Assembly: GCF_028453695.1 (NCBI RefSeq)
Contig: NC_135781.1
Coordinates: 16,801,640-16,865,639 of the forward strand
DNA length: 64,000 nt
Direction: 5' to 3'
DNA from: Augochlora pura
Taxonomy: Eukaryota; Arthropoda; Insecta; Hymenoptera; Halictidae
Position numbers and translations under genes: made by a program. Position 1 is the stretch's first letter; the number at the start of each line of letters is the position of its first letter. The notes beneath the pieces were generated by a model, which was not told the origin of the DNA, ran no database searches, and saw only the letters and a program-made list of their open reading frames with translations. This document shows, one piece after another, positions 24,061 to 35,885 of the stretch.

Positions 24061-25350
24061 CGAGTTCTTGTCAACAAATACCCGATCGCCAAAAATCGAA
24101 AAGAATTCACTCGCGCGCAGAGCAGACGGAGAAATCGAAGTGCATATTATAACAATGAGAAACCAGGATTATTTTTCTGGCCATGATAAATTCCGCATCC
24201 ACAATATCCCATTAAGAGCCAGTGCGCGTGAAGTCAGGAAGCAACGTTAGTCATCCTCGGTCCCGGTAAATCACGGTTTTTCCGAGGCAGTGATACAGCG
24301 TACAGGTGGGTCGGCGAACGCAGGTACGGCAGCTGGTTCCGTGACCAGGGCAACGACAACAGTCATAACCGGCGACGCGGTAGCCAAAGGGAAGTTGCGG
24401 CGCCACTAAATAACGATAATGTTACTTCGCAACAGTTTATAACCAGTTCAGATCTGGCGACTGTCGCGGTCGAGAAAAAATAGTGTAGCCGTGAGTCCCG
24501 GTGGCGGTTTGAAGCAGCGAACGCGATAACCTGCGGGGCTTACTTCGATGTACATATAGCACGTCCGCTGTAATGAGGTGTATTGTTAAGTGTGTTCGGG
24601 AGGGCACTCTCGCAGCGAGCTCCAGCGACAACTGTTGCGTAAACTGACGCCGGTCGCGATACCATCGGCGCGGCGTACGCGCGAGTTTCGCGCCGCGGAA
24701 GTTGTCCTAGCGAGTAGCTGAAGTTATCGGCGAAATTTAGAGCCCGCGACCGGGCGACACGCGAAATCTAAACAGAGAAACTCGCGGGGGCTGGAAAAAA
24801 GCGCGGAATAAATTAATGGAGAGCAACGGGACGGCGGAGGTAGGGGATCCAATTCCATTGTGTAACCTCGTTTTCGAATTGAATACATTGGATTTCGCCG
24901 ATGAACGATAACCGTGAAAATTCTCGGTGAATGCTCCGCTTTGTTGAAAGCTTGATCGAGAGGCGGATAGTTGTCTCGGCGGGAGGAAAATGTGATCAGA
25001 TTTAAAACGGTGAATAACGAACAGAAAATACAATTTGTAAAGAGAGCTTTCGGAACTTTCCATCCATTCCTCCGCAACCAGTCTAGATTAATTGGTTTTT
25101 GAACGAGTCGGGATCGTCTGCGATTTATCGGCGATAGCTCGAATCTGTGCGCTGGCAATTCATCCATTATATTTTTACTCGAAAAAGCGTAAAAATCCAT
25201 GGGCAAGTTTAATGCTGGGACAGCTCCGATGTTACGCGTCGTTGATGTACACCGTTCAACAAAAGTTGCCGGATTTCAGTGAACGTGAAACCGGTATTGA
25301 AATTTTTCGATTCCCTGTAAACTTTACTTTATGTCGCAAATATTCGTAAA
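24060..25350. other. CpG-rich island, possible promoter or leader region
   Basis: Dense CpG content, strongest at about 24240-24730, where the sequence is nearly free of long A/T runs. Frames up to 160 codons on the minus strand (24724-25206) overlap others in different phases and show no domain. In an AT-rich insect genome such islands often mark promoters or 5' exons, but no splice-flanked coding exon could be assigned. Confidence 0.35.
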
Positions 25351-26286
25351 TATTGTCGTAACCTTCCCTGGGATGCTTCTCTATTTTTACATGAATTTTG
25401 GTTTAATAGTAAATGATTTGAATCGATTCTAATCATTTATTAGAAAATTTAGACGATTTATACCGATTCTTTGTAAACATTTACTTGAATCGTTATACTA
25501 GGTCGTTCATAAAGTTGTCTCGTTCTTTCGCGAGAAAATGGAAGGCGAATTTTTAATATTTAGTGCGCCAAGAAAAAAACTTTCTAACATCTCTTGATAG
25601 CTTTTAAATCTTATCCTTGTAGAAATCCTATTTTTCATCGGCGAAATACTGATCAAATACTTTTTTAACATTCACACAAAACGAAGTTTCTTTCGAAACT
25701 TTCAGAATGATTCTGTGTATTTTTGAAATTTTATCTATTTTATTTAATTGATTATCGTCAGAGCATGGTAATGCGTTAACGTTATCAATACTGAAATGTA
25801 TTTAGAAATTTAGGGTATCGTAAACAGTGATTCACCGCCGTTTAAACTCCTGTTAGACAATTGATAGAAAAGAAATATTTATCGCTGTAATCAATTAATA
25901 AAAATTGCATAAAAAGACTTGACACTTTACCGACCGGTCAATCGACGGTAAACATTCTTATATCTTTATAACATTAATATTAAACGATATTTATTTTATC
26001 TATTTTATTTATTTTATTGATCGCAAGTGGAATTTAAAATTTTGAAAGATTATACAGTAATACCTCGATAATATTGGGTTGTGTAATGAATGTTTTAATG
26101 TAATGAAATAGTTTATTTACACAAACAAATAAATATACACGATGCTCGCAGGTACGTTGAGAGATTGTTGAAAAGAACCGGACCCGCACGGAGAAACTGA
26201 CGGATCGTCTTGGTCGCGGCGTGGATCGTCACTTGGGTCAAGGCGTAACGCCTATCTACCAAAATCCAGATTTTCTAAAGAAAGGT
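25351..26286. other. AT-rich DNA with a possible transposon end
   Basis: AT-rich. At 25497 a TA is followed by CTAGGTCGTTCATAAAGTTG, which resembles a mariner terminal repeat, but no partner end or transposase remnant was found. From about 26120 the sequence becomes GC-richer and leads into a minisatellite. Confidence 0.35.
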
Positions 26287-26455
26287 AGTCAGGGAGGTCA
26301 ACCTCGTTGGTATCTACTCCCTACTGGTTTCTTAAAAGGGCGGTCAGAGAGGTCAACGTTATCGGTATCTACTCTCTACTCCCTACTGGTCTTTTACAAA
26401 GGTGGGCAGAGAGGTCAACGTTATCAGTATCTACTCTCTACACTGCCTTTTACAA
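26287..26455 (+). repeat. Degenerate ~60-bp tandem repeat, 2.8 copies
   Basis: Three successive units share the blocks 'gaggtcaacgttatc.gtat', 'ctactctctac' and 'ctactggtcttttacaaag', with a period of roughly 55-62 bp. Because the period is close to a multiple of three, an open frame (26221-26499) with repeated peptide text runs through it. That frame is more likely a product of the repeat than a gene. Short 'aagact' steps continue the low complexity to about 26505. Confidence 0.75.
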
Positions 26456-26704
26456 GATTCTCGCAAGACTGCCGTAAGACTTTCACAAGACTCTCTTAAG
26501 ACTGACTTTTTCTGGCTGAGGATGCTCTTTTTATACCATTTTGGGATGTTAGCCCTTGACCAATGAGCACAGAGTTTCGTACCTTTATGAGTCTCTGCTT
26601 ACTGCTCCGCCGTGCGTACGGTCACCGAGCTTCGCCGACGTCCCAAACTCGTCACGCGTCGAGCCATCCTATGTATAAAAATTCTTAAAACTAACGTCAC
26701 GCTA

Positions 26705-26818
26705 CAATTGGAGTATAAGTACGTAGCGTTTTTTCATTTTCTCTTATTTCACAGTGATTTGTTGCTGTTTGACAAAGTACGTCATATATATTCGATAGAG
26801 CTGTCTTTGCTCTACAAA
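26705..26818 (+). repeat. Left terminal inverted repeat of mariner-like element
   Basis: Pairs with the reverse complement of 27234-27350. Differences are mostly single bases plus a 2-bp length change at the outer end. Confidence 0.85.
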
Positions 26819-27233
26819 TCTGTGCTAATTTTTTTTTAAGTCATCTAATTTGTTATTATTTTTCAGACTGTAGCGGTACATGTTTGGAGACCGAAATAGC
26901 AATTCGAGCCGTACGCTTGCAGATGCCAAGGTTTTGACGAAAAAATATTCCTTGACGCTTGCTAGAACGTAAATTACCTTATTCCTGTATTGATTTTGTA
27001 TTACCTTCACGTGTACTGCAGAGCTAGCCGATGAATGTCGCCCACCGCATGCCGCTACCCGGCCAAGCAGACCAGAGGGATACCTGTCTCACCCGCCAAA
27101 AAATGGGCACAGGGTTACAGAAAGTCACCACCCGCAAGTTGCAAAAGGCCACGCCTTTTTGGGAAACAGTCATAAACAGCCAAAACAAAGAAGGATCTCC
27201 ATTTTATCTCTTATTTTACGGTAGCGGGTAGTT

Positions 27234-27350
27234 TTGAAGAGCAAAGGCAGCTCTATCGATAATATATATGACGCACTTTGTCAAACAGCAACAAATCGAT
27301 GTAACATAAGAGAAAATAAAAAAACGCTACGAACTTATTCTCCAACCCAA
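27234..27350 (-). repeat. Right terminal inverted repeat of mariner-like element
   Basis: Partner of 26705-26818. The outer end reads TTGGGTTGGAGAATAAG on the minus strand and is followed by TATA on the plus strand. Confidence 0.85.
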
Positions 27351-27366
27351 TATATAGCAAATTATT

Positions 27367-27382
27367 GGTTGCCATGACAACC
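27367..27382. promoter_or_regulatory. RFX-type X-box palindrome
   Basis: GGTTGCCATGACAACC matches the symmetric X-box consensus (GTNRCC, 0-3 bases, RGYAAC) with one broken position in the palindrome. RFX factors bind such sites, typically close to the start of ciliary genes. No ciliary gene is visible nearby. The site lies just outside the mariner-like element. Confidence 0.35.
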
Positions 27383-30300
27383 GTTTCACAAGCTACCAGT
27401 CGGAGCAATAAGCCGATTTATAGAAATTTAGAATTTGTATAAAACACGGGAAAATACGTCGAAATCATTAATTATTAGTAGATATTTAAAATTACAGTTA
27501 TTGAATGAGTATTATCAGTACTAATATAACCTTGATCTCCCTTTTATTTTCGAAAATATCGACATTTTTTATATATAATATGTAATAATTATATGAATTG
27601 TTACAGTTCATATTAGGTTAATACATGCAACAATTACAGACTACTGTAGTTGTGACTTTTTTATGAACTTAATTCTATGACATCTCAAGATATGATCAAT
27701 TCTGTACAAAAATATCTGAGCTATCGAAATATATATTTTATTAAGTGAGAAAAGCATTGGTATTTTATCCTATATGCAAATTTTTTAGGAAAACGGCCAA
27801 TCGCTATATACAGGCCAACAGTTGTACACGCTATCCTCCACACTTTACAAAGCGATCGCGCAACAGCTAAGCTGTTAATACCAGGCGACCACGAGATTAC
27901 GAGGATAGAAATTCGGTTAGCCAGGTGTCCCGATGATTTCACCGGAAAAGATCCCGTTGCGAACCGAGAAACTGTTTAAGGGATCGATATCCCTGGCCCT
28001 GAAACACGACCACACGTCATTCGTGCGTTAAGCGAACCCTTGGAGCGGTGTACTTAATTTTCCTCGAAACTTCTGGTCGCATATTTCGCTACTCCACGGC
28101 GGGGAACTTGTGCAATTAGACATTCGAGCTGGGAACTTAGATAACTTTTCAAGCGGAAGCAAGCTCGTAAGCCTACGCCCACAAACCTCGATGGAAATCG
28201 AGCTCGAGACGTTATTCTATGTAGCGAAACAATACTGTAGGGGGTTCAGTCAGCCAAATCAGTTCAGACGCGCTCGTCATGATTACACTGCGTATCTTCA
28301 TGCGAGTTCTCATCTTCATATTCAATTTCACGGGAAATGAAATAAGTAAACAATTTCGTTGACGAATCGATTCTTTGTGATAAAAATGAAACGAGAATTA
28401 TATTAATTTTACTTGTTAATTGGATGAATCATCGAACGCATCCAAAAGTATACGAAACTATCTCGAACAGTCACGTATAACGTGTTGCTGCAAATACATG
28501 CATTCGTAACTTAATGTTATAAATTAAAATTTATAATATTAAAAGAAAAGCTCTAACATTCTATTTTTATTTAATCCTGGATCTTGCGGTCGATTTTTCC
28601 GTGTGAATTCGGACGGGACGATAAAATTATATTTGTGAGAGCCTGAAAGTGAGATTCTGGGTAACAAAAAACTGCAAGCAATTAAACTAAGTAATCTTTA
28701 CGCTTTAAAATAATTCGCTACTCTAGCGCGAGATAATCAAAATTCGCGGTCCTAGTCATAAAGCTGACGAGAGGTAGTAATATTCTATGAACTTTTTCTC
28801 TGGTTTTATAAAAATGAAAAAAACAAAGAACAGCTGTGAGAGGATAATATGTGCAGAGGGAAATCATAAGTGTGCAGATACCTCAACGTCAGTTGCTTCA
28901 CAGTTGTACGGAATCAAGTGGTGTTTTTAATTCCGCTATAAAATGGGCTAGAATAACTAGATCGCTTTAACTGCGCGATTCGGTTCGAAATTCCGACAAT
29001 ATAGAGACCGAAGTTAAACTGCTCGTACGACTGATATAACAATGTCTTAAAATCGCGAATATCTACGCGTTGCACGTACACGGAACAGGTAATTAAACAG
29101 ATATATGTGGATATAGACAAAGATGAGGTAAAGGTACCTAATATGAGATCAATTTTTCGTTTAAAATACTTTTATCGAAAGTAGAGATCACGTTTAGTCA
29201 GCTTCATATATGTCAATATACGGTCACGGACAGAATTGGACGGACGTAATAACATTTTTTAAATATCCTCTGTTCCATTGTGACGAGGACAGTACATTTA
29301 AAAGTTTCAGCATATATGAAATTTTCAATGAAATTTTACAAATGCAATTTTTAAATTTTTATTATTACCTGAGATAGAAAAGTGAAAAAAAACGACAGCT
29401 TTTTTACATTCCTTTTGTTCTAACTAATAATACAATTTATGAAAACTTATTTCACGCATTGTACAGTGAACTAATCTCTTTGACATTTACAGAAAAATTC
29501 GAGTTATTTAGACCAGAAAAAAAAAGAAGAAAGAAAAAAAAGTCATACCATTTTAGAAGTGTCAACTAAATTTTGCTCCTCACTACAGATATACAGACAT
29601 ACACATAGGTATACAATATATACTAAGAAGACGGACACAGATGAAGACACAGCTATACATAGATACACACATATTACAGGATTCGAGGAGAATATAAATA
29701 TGTACTTCGGCTAAAATTGCACGGCGGAAGTTCAAGAATTCCTACTTTTACGAGAAATACGAGCCCTGCCGTCCGATCGATGCATTCCTCTGCTCCGACG
29801 TGAGTTAAACTCCGACTTAAAATAAACTGAGATCCACTTATCCGGGGCGTAAAAACCGGCTGATCCTCGGCCCCAGCTGACAAGCAGAGGGAAGAAAAAG
29901 GGGGCCAAACGAACCGGTCGAATGATTTTGTCGATTCGACGAAACTTTCCCCGGGGTGCTTTTTCTCGAGATTCGGTTTTCTTCTGTCCCGTTCGTTTGT
30001 CAGGAAACAGTCTTGGTTCACGGGCCTGATATATTGGCCCGATAGCTGTGATTCGCTCAGGCATTATATCCATTAAACGCCGTGACCTTGCTTTTTAAAT
30101 GCTCGGCCCGCGCATAATACTGCATTTGCGCCAAACGCGGACATTCAACTTTTCTAGGTAAACATATTCTCAGATCAATAGTTAAAATGTTATATTTTAG
30201 GAAAAATGTTTATTCCTTTTCGTAGTGCAGTTTCGACAATGTTTGTGCATCAAATTAGTGGAATTTGCAGAAAAAATTAACTATACATAACCTAATATTA

Positions 30301-30399
30301 ATAAGTAGCAGTAATAGTAATGCACTGCGCACAATACTCTATTCGCTCGACACCCTTCCAAGGTCCGCACATTTTTCGACGCTCCGGAAACAGTTCATA
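27383..30399. other. Three kilobases without a recognisable gene
   Basis: AT-rich sequence interrupted by GC-rich islands at about 27900-28330 and 29700-30120. Minus-strand frames of about 115 codons at 29674-30073 overlap each other in different phases and have no known domain. Simple 'ataca/acaga' low complexity lies at about 29585-29670. Confidence 0.5.
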
Positions 30400-31290
30400 T
30401 TAGGGTGCCCTATAGGTTCCATCCTTTTTTATGCGAAATCAATAGGAGATATTTTTTGTTTAAGGTTGATTTATTCTATTATACTATATAAACCGTTCTA
30501 CCCTATTACCTTCATCCATCTCTCAGGAAACCCCATTGTGCCCTCTTTCCAGAACAATTGAGACCTACTAGCAAAATATTCATCGTCTTTGGATTTGTGA
30601 TATTTATAACGGAGAAAATTTTCTAACGAGAGAAACAAGTAATAATCGGGTAGAGCTAGGTTTGGGGCTTTTAACTCAAAGGATCGGGTAGAACATCCTA
30701 ATCAAAGTGTAAGAGTTTCAGTCCTAGGACCAACGCAACATAAGGTCTTGCGCTGTCATGATGAAAAATGACACCTTGTCGATTCGCCAATTCTACCCGT
30801 TTCTCGGCTATGAGGGCTTTCAATTTATCGAGTTGATTGCAATATTTTGCAGAATTGATCGTTTCACCTTATGGAAGAAGCTCGTAATACACTACACTTT
30901 TCTAGTACCACCAAATGCACAAAAGAATTTTTTTGCGGATGAAGTCCCAGCTTCGCAAGAGTTCAAGGTCGATTTTCCTTAGATCAAGTGCGTCTTCGAT
31001 GTATATTTTGATATAAAACCAAAGACCTGGTCTCCAGTGACAATCCTCTTTAAAAAAGGATTTTTTTCATGTCGCTGAAGAAGCAAATCGTACATAGAGG
31101 CGCGGTTCATAAGGTCGGACTCCGTGAATTGGTGTGGAACCCAAACTTCATATCGATTCACATACCCCATCTTGATTAAATGATTATATACCGTTGTCCT
31201 GGAAATATTAGCAGCATCCACTATCTCACGTACACTATATCGCGAATTTTCATCGAGCATACACCCGAGGTCATACATAGCGTGGCGCGG
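30399..31290 (-). mobile_element. 5'-truncated mariner element
   Basis: The 3' end begins after a TA at about 30399 with TTAGGGTGCCCTATAGG, a mariner-like terminal sequence. The gene is read on the minus strand. Coding similarity stops near 31290, so the first third of the gene, with the DNA-binding domain and the 5' terminal repeat, is missing. The DNA beyond has no transposon features. Confidence 0.75.
30500..31290 (-). pseudogene. mariner (DD34D, cecropia-like) transposase, broken
   Basis: Minus-strand text starts near 'LDENSRYSVREIVDAANIS' (helix-turn-helix 2), then 'VWVPHQFTE' (the WVPHEL motif) and 'RHEKNPFLKRIVTGDQV', which holds the first catalytic Asp. Next, in other frames, come 'KILLCIWW' and 'VIFHHDSARPYVAL' (second Asp, 30740-30763). 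'LALPDYYLFLSLENFL' follows; here the family 'SPDLAPSDYHLF' has become 'APNLALPDYYLF', so the third catalytic Asp region is damaged on one side. The C-terminus is 'FPERWMKVIG' stop at 30500-30502. Several stops and at least two frameshifts are present. The spacing of motifs is normal. Confidence 0.88.
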
Positions 31291-31479
31291 AAAGAATTTA
31301 TGGAAGACCCTAATACGATGCATATATGCACTTTTTTAATTCTCATTTGACATTATATTCATATAAGGTATTCTGAAATATTACTAGATATTTTTTATGT
31401 TCTATTTATTATGTACACGTTTTTTGTATTTTAGTCATCGATTAAGTCGATAAAACATTAAAACAAGATATTTCGTCGC

Positions 31480-31541
31480 CTGGCCAGAACATTCAATTTG
31501 CTATAGACGAGATATATCGTCTCCCGTACGCAATGTGTTAA
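31480..31541 (-). mobile_element. Possible single piggyBac-type end
   Basis: Read inward from TTAA at 31538-31541 the sequence is TTAACACATTGCGTACGGGA followed by a GACGATATATCTCGTC near-palindrome, the general form of the TTAA MITE ends found elsewhere in this window. An upstream 'gatatttcgtcgcctgg' block resembles an internal repeat. No convincing second end was found. Confidence 0.3.
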
Positions 31542-33050
31542 TATTATATTAAAGCGTATCGATTAACCTAACACGCAGAAAGAACGATAACATTTCCTAC
31601 ATATTTTCATAGAAAATGTAAATAAATGAGAAACATTATACTTGTTTCATTTATATTTTTTTATGAATATATATAAATTCGTTGTAAAGTGTTTACAAAA
31701 AAAAAACAAATTTTAATTAATAATTTAATGAACTCTGTATCCCAAAACCCCGAAGTGTTGTAGAAAATTACTGTAACGTAATTGGAAAATAACTTTCACA
31801 TTACGAAATTGGTTTGTGTTTAATAAATGGCTAAAAGTTCAAGTACGGAAGGAGCGAATGCGCTCAATTCACTTTTTCTTGTTCATCATGCGTTGCGAGT
31901 CAAATGAAATTTCAGTGTTCTAGAGACCCAGCTTCATACCTGTTCCGAATGCAAAGAGTTAATATCCATGAAATGTCCAATAGTTTCGCTACTGTTTTTC
32001 CGAATGTTGGAAATTTGACAGATGTGATCGCAGTTCTGCAACTGACGATTACGCATTCTTTACCTGTTTTACATACTTCGTGATCTCATATTTCATTTTC
32101 ATACGTTATTGAATGAATACATGTTTTGTGAGATTGCAATCGAATGTAAAAATGTGACATCGCGAAATTCAAATATTTCAGAATATGTGCAAAATGTTTA
32201 CAGAAGTACTGTAGACATTGAAACCCAAAAATAATTAAACAGTATGAACAATGTTGTATAATATGTAAACATCTTGATTACACGACAAGATCTGTTTCTG
32301 TAATTACAGATTCATCGACTTTCTGACAAAACGAATTTCATAGCTCACTTTCGCGACGGAGAACCGATTGTTATATTTATAACCCGACATTTTTGGGTTA
32401 TATTAAGTTTCAAGAATTTTTCGACATATCAAATTTTCGTCGAGACATCACCCCAGAATTATGTTATTAGACACACCTCATCGAATTTGAAAATTTTTTA
32501 ATTTTCATAATTCGTTTTTCATTAAGACATTATTTTCTACGTTCTGTTTTGATTTATAATATATATTATTTTTCCTCTTCATTTCTTGATAATATTTTAT
32601 TATATTTTTTAATAAGCTTAACCTCGTGTTCCTGTTTTAAAAAGAAAATGAAGAATCCCAACACATGGAAAGATGATGAGGAAAATAAATATGAGCTGAT
32701 TATAGTTCAAGAATTGAAAGTTGTCAACAGTACTGTCGAACTTGAAATTAAGCGTATCGAAGATTTTAATAAAATATTATCAAAAAATGAGAAAGAATAA
32801 CAATACATAGGAGCATAGAAAACAATTTTCTAATCTAAAAAGACATAGTTTGATGAAAGATATGTGAAAAAATCTCAAGAAACTTCTTGCAAAAGATATT
32901 TCACTAGGTATATCTAAGGTCTATTTTACGGGAGAGTCGAAGGAAGTAACAATGGGTGTTCTAAACGTGTTCGTTAAAGTGGAAAGAAGAAAACAAAGTA
33001 TTAATAATCTTTCAGCTGCCAATCTTCTTTTATTGAAACTTAACTATCAT
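31542..33050. other. AT-rich DNA with one small unrecognised frame
   Basis: AT-rich throughout. The frame 32549-32800 (plus, 83 codons) ends in a charged, possibly helical stretch ('KRIEDFNKILSKNEKE') and could be the tail of an old transposon protein. I cannot assign it. No other feature seen. Confidence 0.4.
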
Positions 33051-34240
33051 TTCAGACGATCGAGCATCAGCCCCATCGTCGATTCGAGTACCGCGGAGAC
33101 TCGCCCCGCGATAAAGAAACTGTAACAAAGGTAATAACATTCTACGGGTCAGTGACAGTGGCAGCTGTGATTTATTGGACTACGAGGCTTTACGATTTCA
33201 CCTCCATTACGTAACTAGTAGCGGAGTTATGTCAATATTAATACCGCGGCATGACAACAATCGCGAGTCCCTTCGCGTTTCATTGTGTCGTGCCGGCCGG
33301 ATGACGTGTGTCGTTGTTTGCGACATGAAAAAGCTAGATGGGGCAAATATTTGGATGGTAGCGCCGGACGATTTAACAATTACGAGCGGCCAAGGCCCGG
33401 AAGAACGGCGTTTTCATATGCGTCGCTTCGCGGCGAATAAGCGCGAACGTGGCCGTTCCGGCGGCAAACATTTCCAGCCTGGCCACGATACCGAAGCGTA
33501 TTTTTCGTGGACGTTAACGCGAGGAACGTCAGAATTTTATTTTCTTTCTTTTATCCTCTCGTTTTTCGTTTTCCTCGTTTTTACTTTTTTCGTCTTTCTT
33601 CTTTTTTTTTTTTTTTTTTTAATAAGAACGACCACGACCGTCCTCTTCCTTTCCATTTTCCCGTTGCCGCTACCTTTTGAGAGGGACTCCATAGAAATAT
33701 GGACGGGTACACTCGAATGCGCTATTCGCTGGCCTGTATATGCGAAATTATTTCATACAGCGCGGAGAGCAAATTTCGCTGCCGTAATTGGACGCTTTAA
33801 AAGCCGCGGAGAATCGAGCAAGTTGAATTTCCATGGAGGGATCATTATTGAGTTGTTCCATCGAACGCGCGTCGGCCAAGGAAACGCCGAAGTTACTTTT
33901 CCGTTACCGATAATTATGCGAGCAATGAATTCGTCGAAATGTTTTACTGTTTTGAACGTGACAAATTGCAAAACCCGGCGACGACCGAGAGCCAACGACG
34001 GAACTTGTAAACTCGGCGAAATAATTTCGTAACCCGGAAATTTCGTGTAATTCGCGACCCGGCGACGCGTACTTGCGGGATCGTTAACTGTCTGGAAAAT
34101 ACGAATTGTCGGGAACTTAACCATTCATCAGAGACGCCGTTGCTTTCGCCGATCTGCGGTAATTCGTTAATCAGTTAAACACCGCGATTTTTTCCGAGAT
34201 TATTTCTGTCTACATGCGTTAATTGTTTCCGAGAGATAAA
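33051..34240. other. CpG-rich island containing the longest open frame
   Basis: A GC-rich block holds an 285-codon open frame (33175-34032 plus). It starts at a non-ATG codon, passes through a long poly-T/CTTT tract at about 33535-33625 that would encode a run of Phe, and has no recognisable domain. An antisense frame overlaps its 3' half. I treat the block as non-coding, possibly regulatory. Confidence 0.45.
33536..33625 (+). repeat. T-rich / CTTT simple sequence
   Basis: Pyrimidine-rich simple sequence with a 20-nt T run ending at about 33620. Confidence 0.85.
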
Positions 34241-35689
34241 ACTGCTTTTCACTCGTTGATTAATTATTTTGAGAAAACGTTTTATAAGATGTTGAAACAT
34301 ATATAAATCAAATATTTCTAATCTACAAATTAATTAAACAAATAATTATAATGAATGTAATTATACAACTTAATTAAAATGGATATCAGGATCTTGATTC
34401 CTTTCATAAATCTTCTGAATAAAACAATTTGAAAAATCCGATTATATTTGCTCTTGAAGAATTACATGATTTATCATCGATAAAATATGCTTCTATTGAT
34501 TTACATGGTTTTGATTCCAAAGACGGGCGTCCTGTGCTAATAAATAATGACTGTCCAAATGATTGCAATCTCAGGGTGTGACATTTAAAAAAGGGCAGTG
34601 AAATATCTCTTGAGACACTAAAGTTATCAACAGAATGTTTTCAAAAAATTTATTTTATTTGAAAATACAGATTACTTGATTTTATAATTTTTATATACTA
34701 TTTGTTCTAGCCAGACCAATTCAATGTTTAACTTTCTTTTTGGGCGTTTTCTGAGTGAAACGATCTTTGATTAACGGAAATTGCATCTAGTTCTCTGTAG
34801 TTCAGGAATTTCGTGTTCTCCATCCTATTCAATGAGCCGATTACCTAAACCTTAATTCGTTCCAAGAGTCGGCTAGTTTAAACTTCACACATCTGAGAAC
34901 TCGTCCACGCGAAACGGTTGTACGAGACCGCAGTCTGTCCTAAACAAGTTCCGAATGGTATCCTAATGCGTTCCCGTGAATCTGTAGGTTGTTTGCTTTC
35001 TTGTAAGGGCAACTGTAACTTCTGAAAGGGTATCTCCTTCAAATTGTGTTCCTCGTGTACAATGCCATCCCCATGATTTCAATCAGTTGCAATTTTTTCA
35101 AATTTTGCTTTATTATTTATGTTATCTAGTATTTGTTTAAAAATTTCGCATACGATCGCAAATGATTTTTATCCACTTTAAGAAAATCATTTTGTTGTAG
35201 AAGACGATATTAGGGAAAGATACAGTATGTTGTAAAATTCAGACGAAGCATTTTCGAATATTTTATGTAGAAAAGTTATAACGATTTTCAGTATGTAAGT
35301 ATGTAATTATTAACTCAAGCTAGTAAAATATTTTTGAAATTTTTAAGGCAATTCTATACCAGTTTAGGCCGCAGTGACGTGGACTGTGACAAAATGGACG
35401 TTGATCATCTTTCCTTGTTTTTCTAGTTGAAAACACGAACTCTTTTGTTCCATTAGTAAAAGAAGAAGAACATTTGCATTGATTGTAGCAGCTATTGAAA
35501 CTGATGATATTTGATATAAGCGTCTTTAATTACAAATGGCGCACATATTACCACTCAATCAATTTATATTGTTGAACTTTAGTTTTATGACCTACATATG
35601 TACACGATTACTAATTAATTAAGAGTTTGTTTCTTAAAATTCTCTCCAACATCTAATCTTTTTCTTACATTTCCTACAAATGGTCTGCA
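34241..35689. other. AT-rich DNA, nothing recognised
   Basis: No open frame, paired repeat or RNA signature stands out. A moderately GC-balanced segment lies at about 34780-35080. Confidence 0.5.
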
Positions 35690-35885
35690 AACGATCTACA
35701 AAAGACCTAAAAGACGTTTTAAAGGCGTCCATAAAATGTCCATAAGTCGTCCGTAAGGCTTGTTTCAAACGTCTAAAGCACGTCTTGATTTGTAATACAT
35801 GACGCGTCTAGGTCATTCGTAGGCCGTTCGTAAGACATTTTTAAAGATGTCTTTAAGGCATCCTGAATGTCCTATACCAGACGTC
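35690..35885. repeat. Degenerate 'gacgtct' satellite-like array, copy A
   Basis: Repeated short blocks of the type 'aaagacgtctt', 'aagacattttaaaga', 'cgtccgtaagg' recur every 15-25 bp without a strict period. Because 'gacgtc' is self-complementary, the array can fold on itself. A second array of the same kind lies at 55795-55950. Confidence 0.6.

Larger units (their letters stand above)
26705..27350. mobile_element. Mariner-like non-autonomous element with ~115-bp TIRs
   Basis: The arms 26705-26818 and 27234-27350 are reverse complements with few differences. Shared blocks include 'cgtagcgttttttcattttc' near the ends, 'gatttgttgctgtttgacaa' and 'cgatagagctg'. Outer ends lie next to TA dinucleotides (26703-26704 and 27351-27352), as expected for IS630/Tc1/mariner elements, and the ends (...TTGGAG.ATAAGT.CGTAGCG) resemble mariner termini. 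The ~415-bp core has no transposase motif I can recognise. Best explained as a deletion derivative or MITE. Confidence 0.8.

Noticed and set aside
24724..25206. 160-codon minus-strand frame
   Set aside because: It starts and ends without splice or promoter context, overlaps a second frame in another phase, and its composition follows the CpG island.
25497..25560. Mariner-like terminal sequence
   Set aside because: Only one end is present, with no inverted partner or transposase remnant nearby, so the resemblance may be accidental.
26095..26640. Possible LTR in antisense orientation
   Set aside because: It has a TTTATT (antisense AATAAA) and tandem repeats, but no TG...CA ends with a matching duplication could be found.
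30265..30982. Plus-strand frames of 98 and 74 codons
   Set aside because: The 74-codon frame is antisense to the mariner transposase remnant; the other lies over its 3' end.
33175..34032. 285-codon open frame, the longest in the window
   Set aside because: It begins at a non-ATG codon, passes through a poly-T tract that forces a Phe run, has an overlapping antisense frame and shows no domain. Stop-poor GC-rich DNA explains it.
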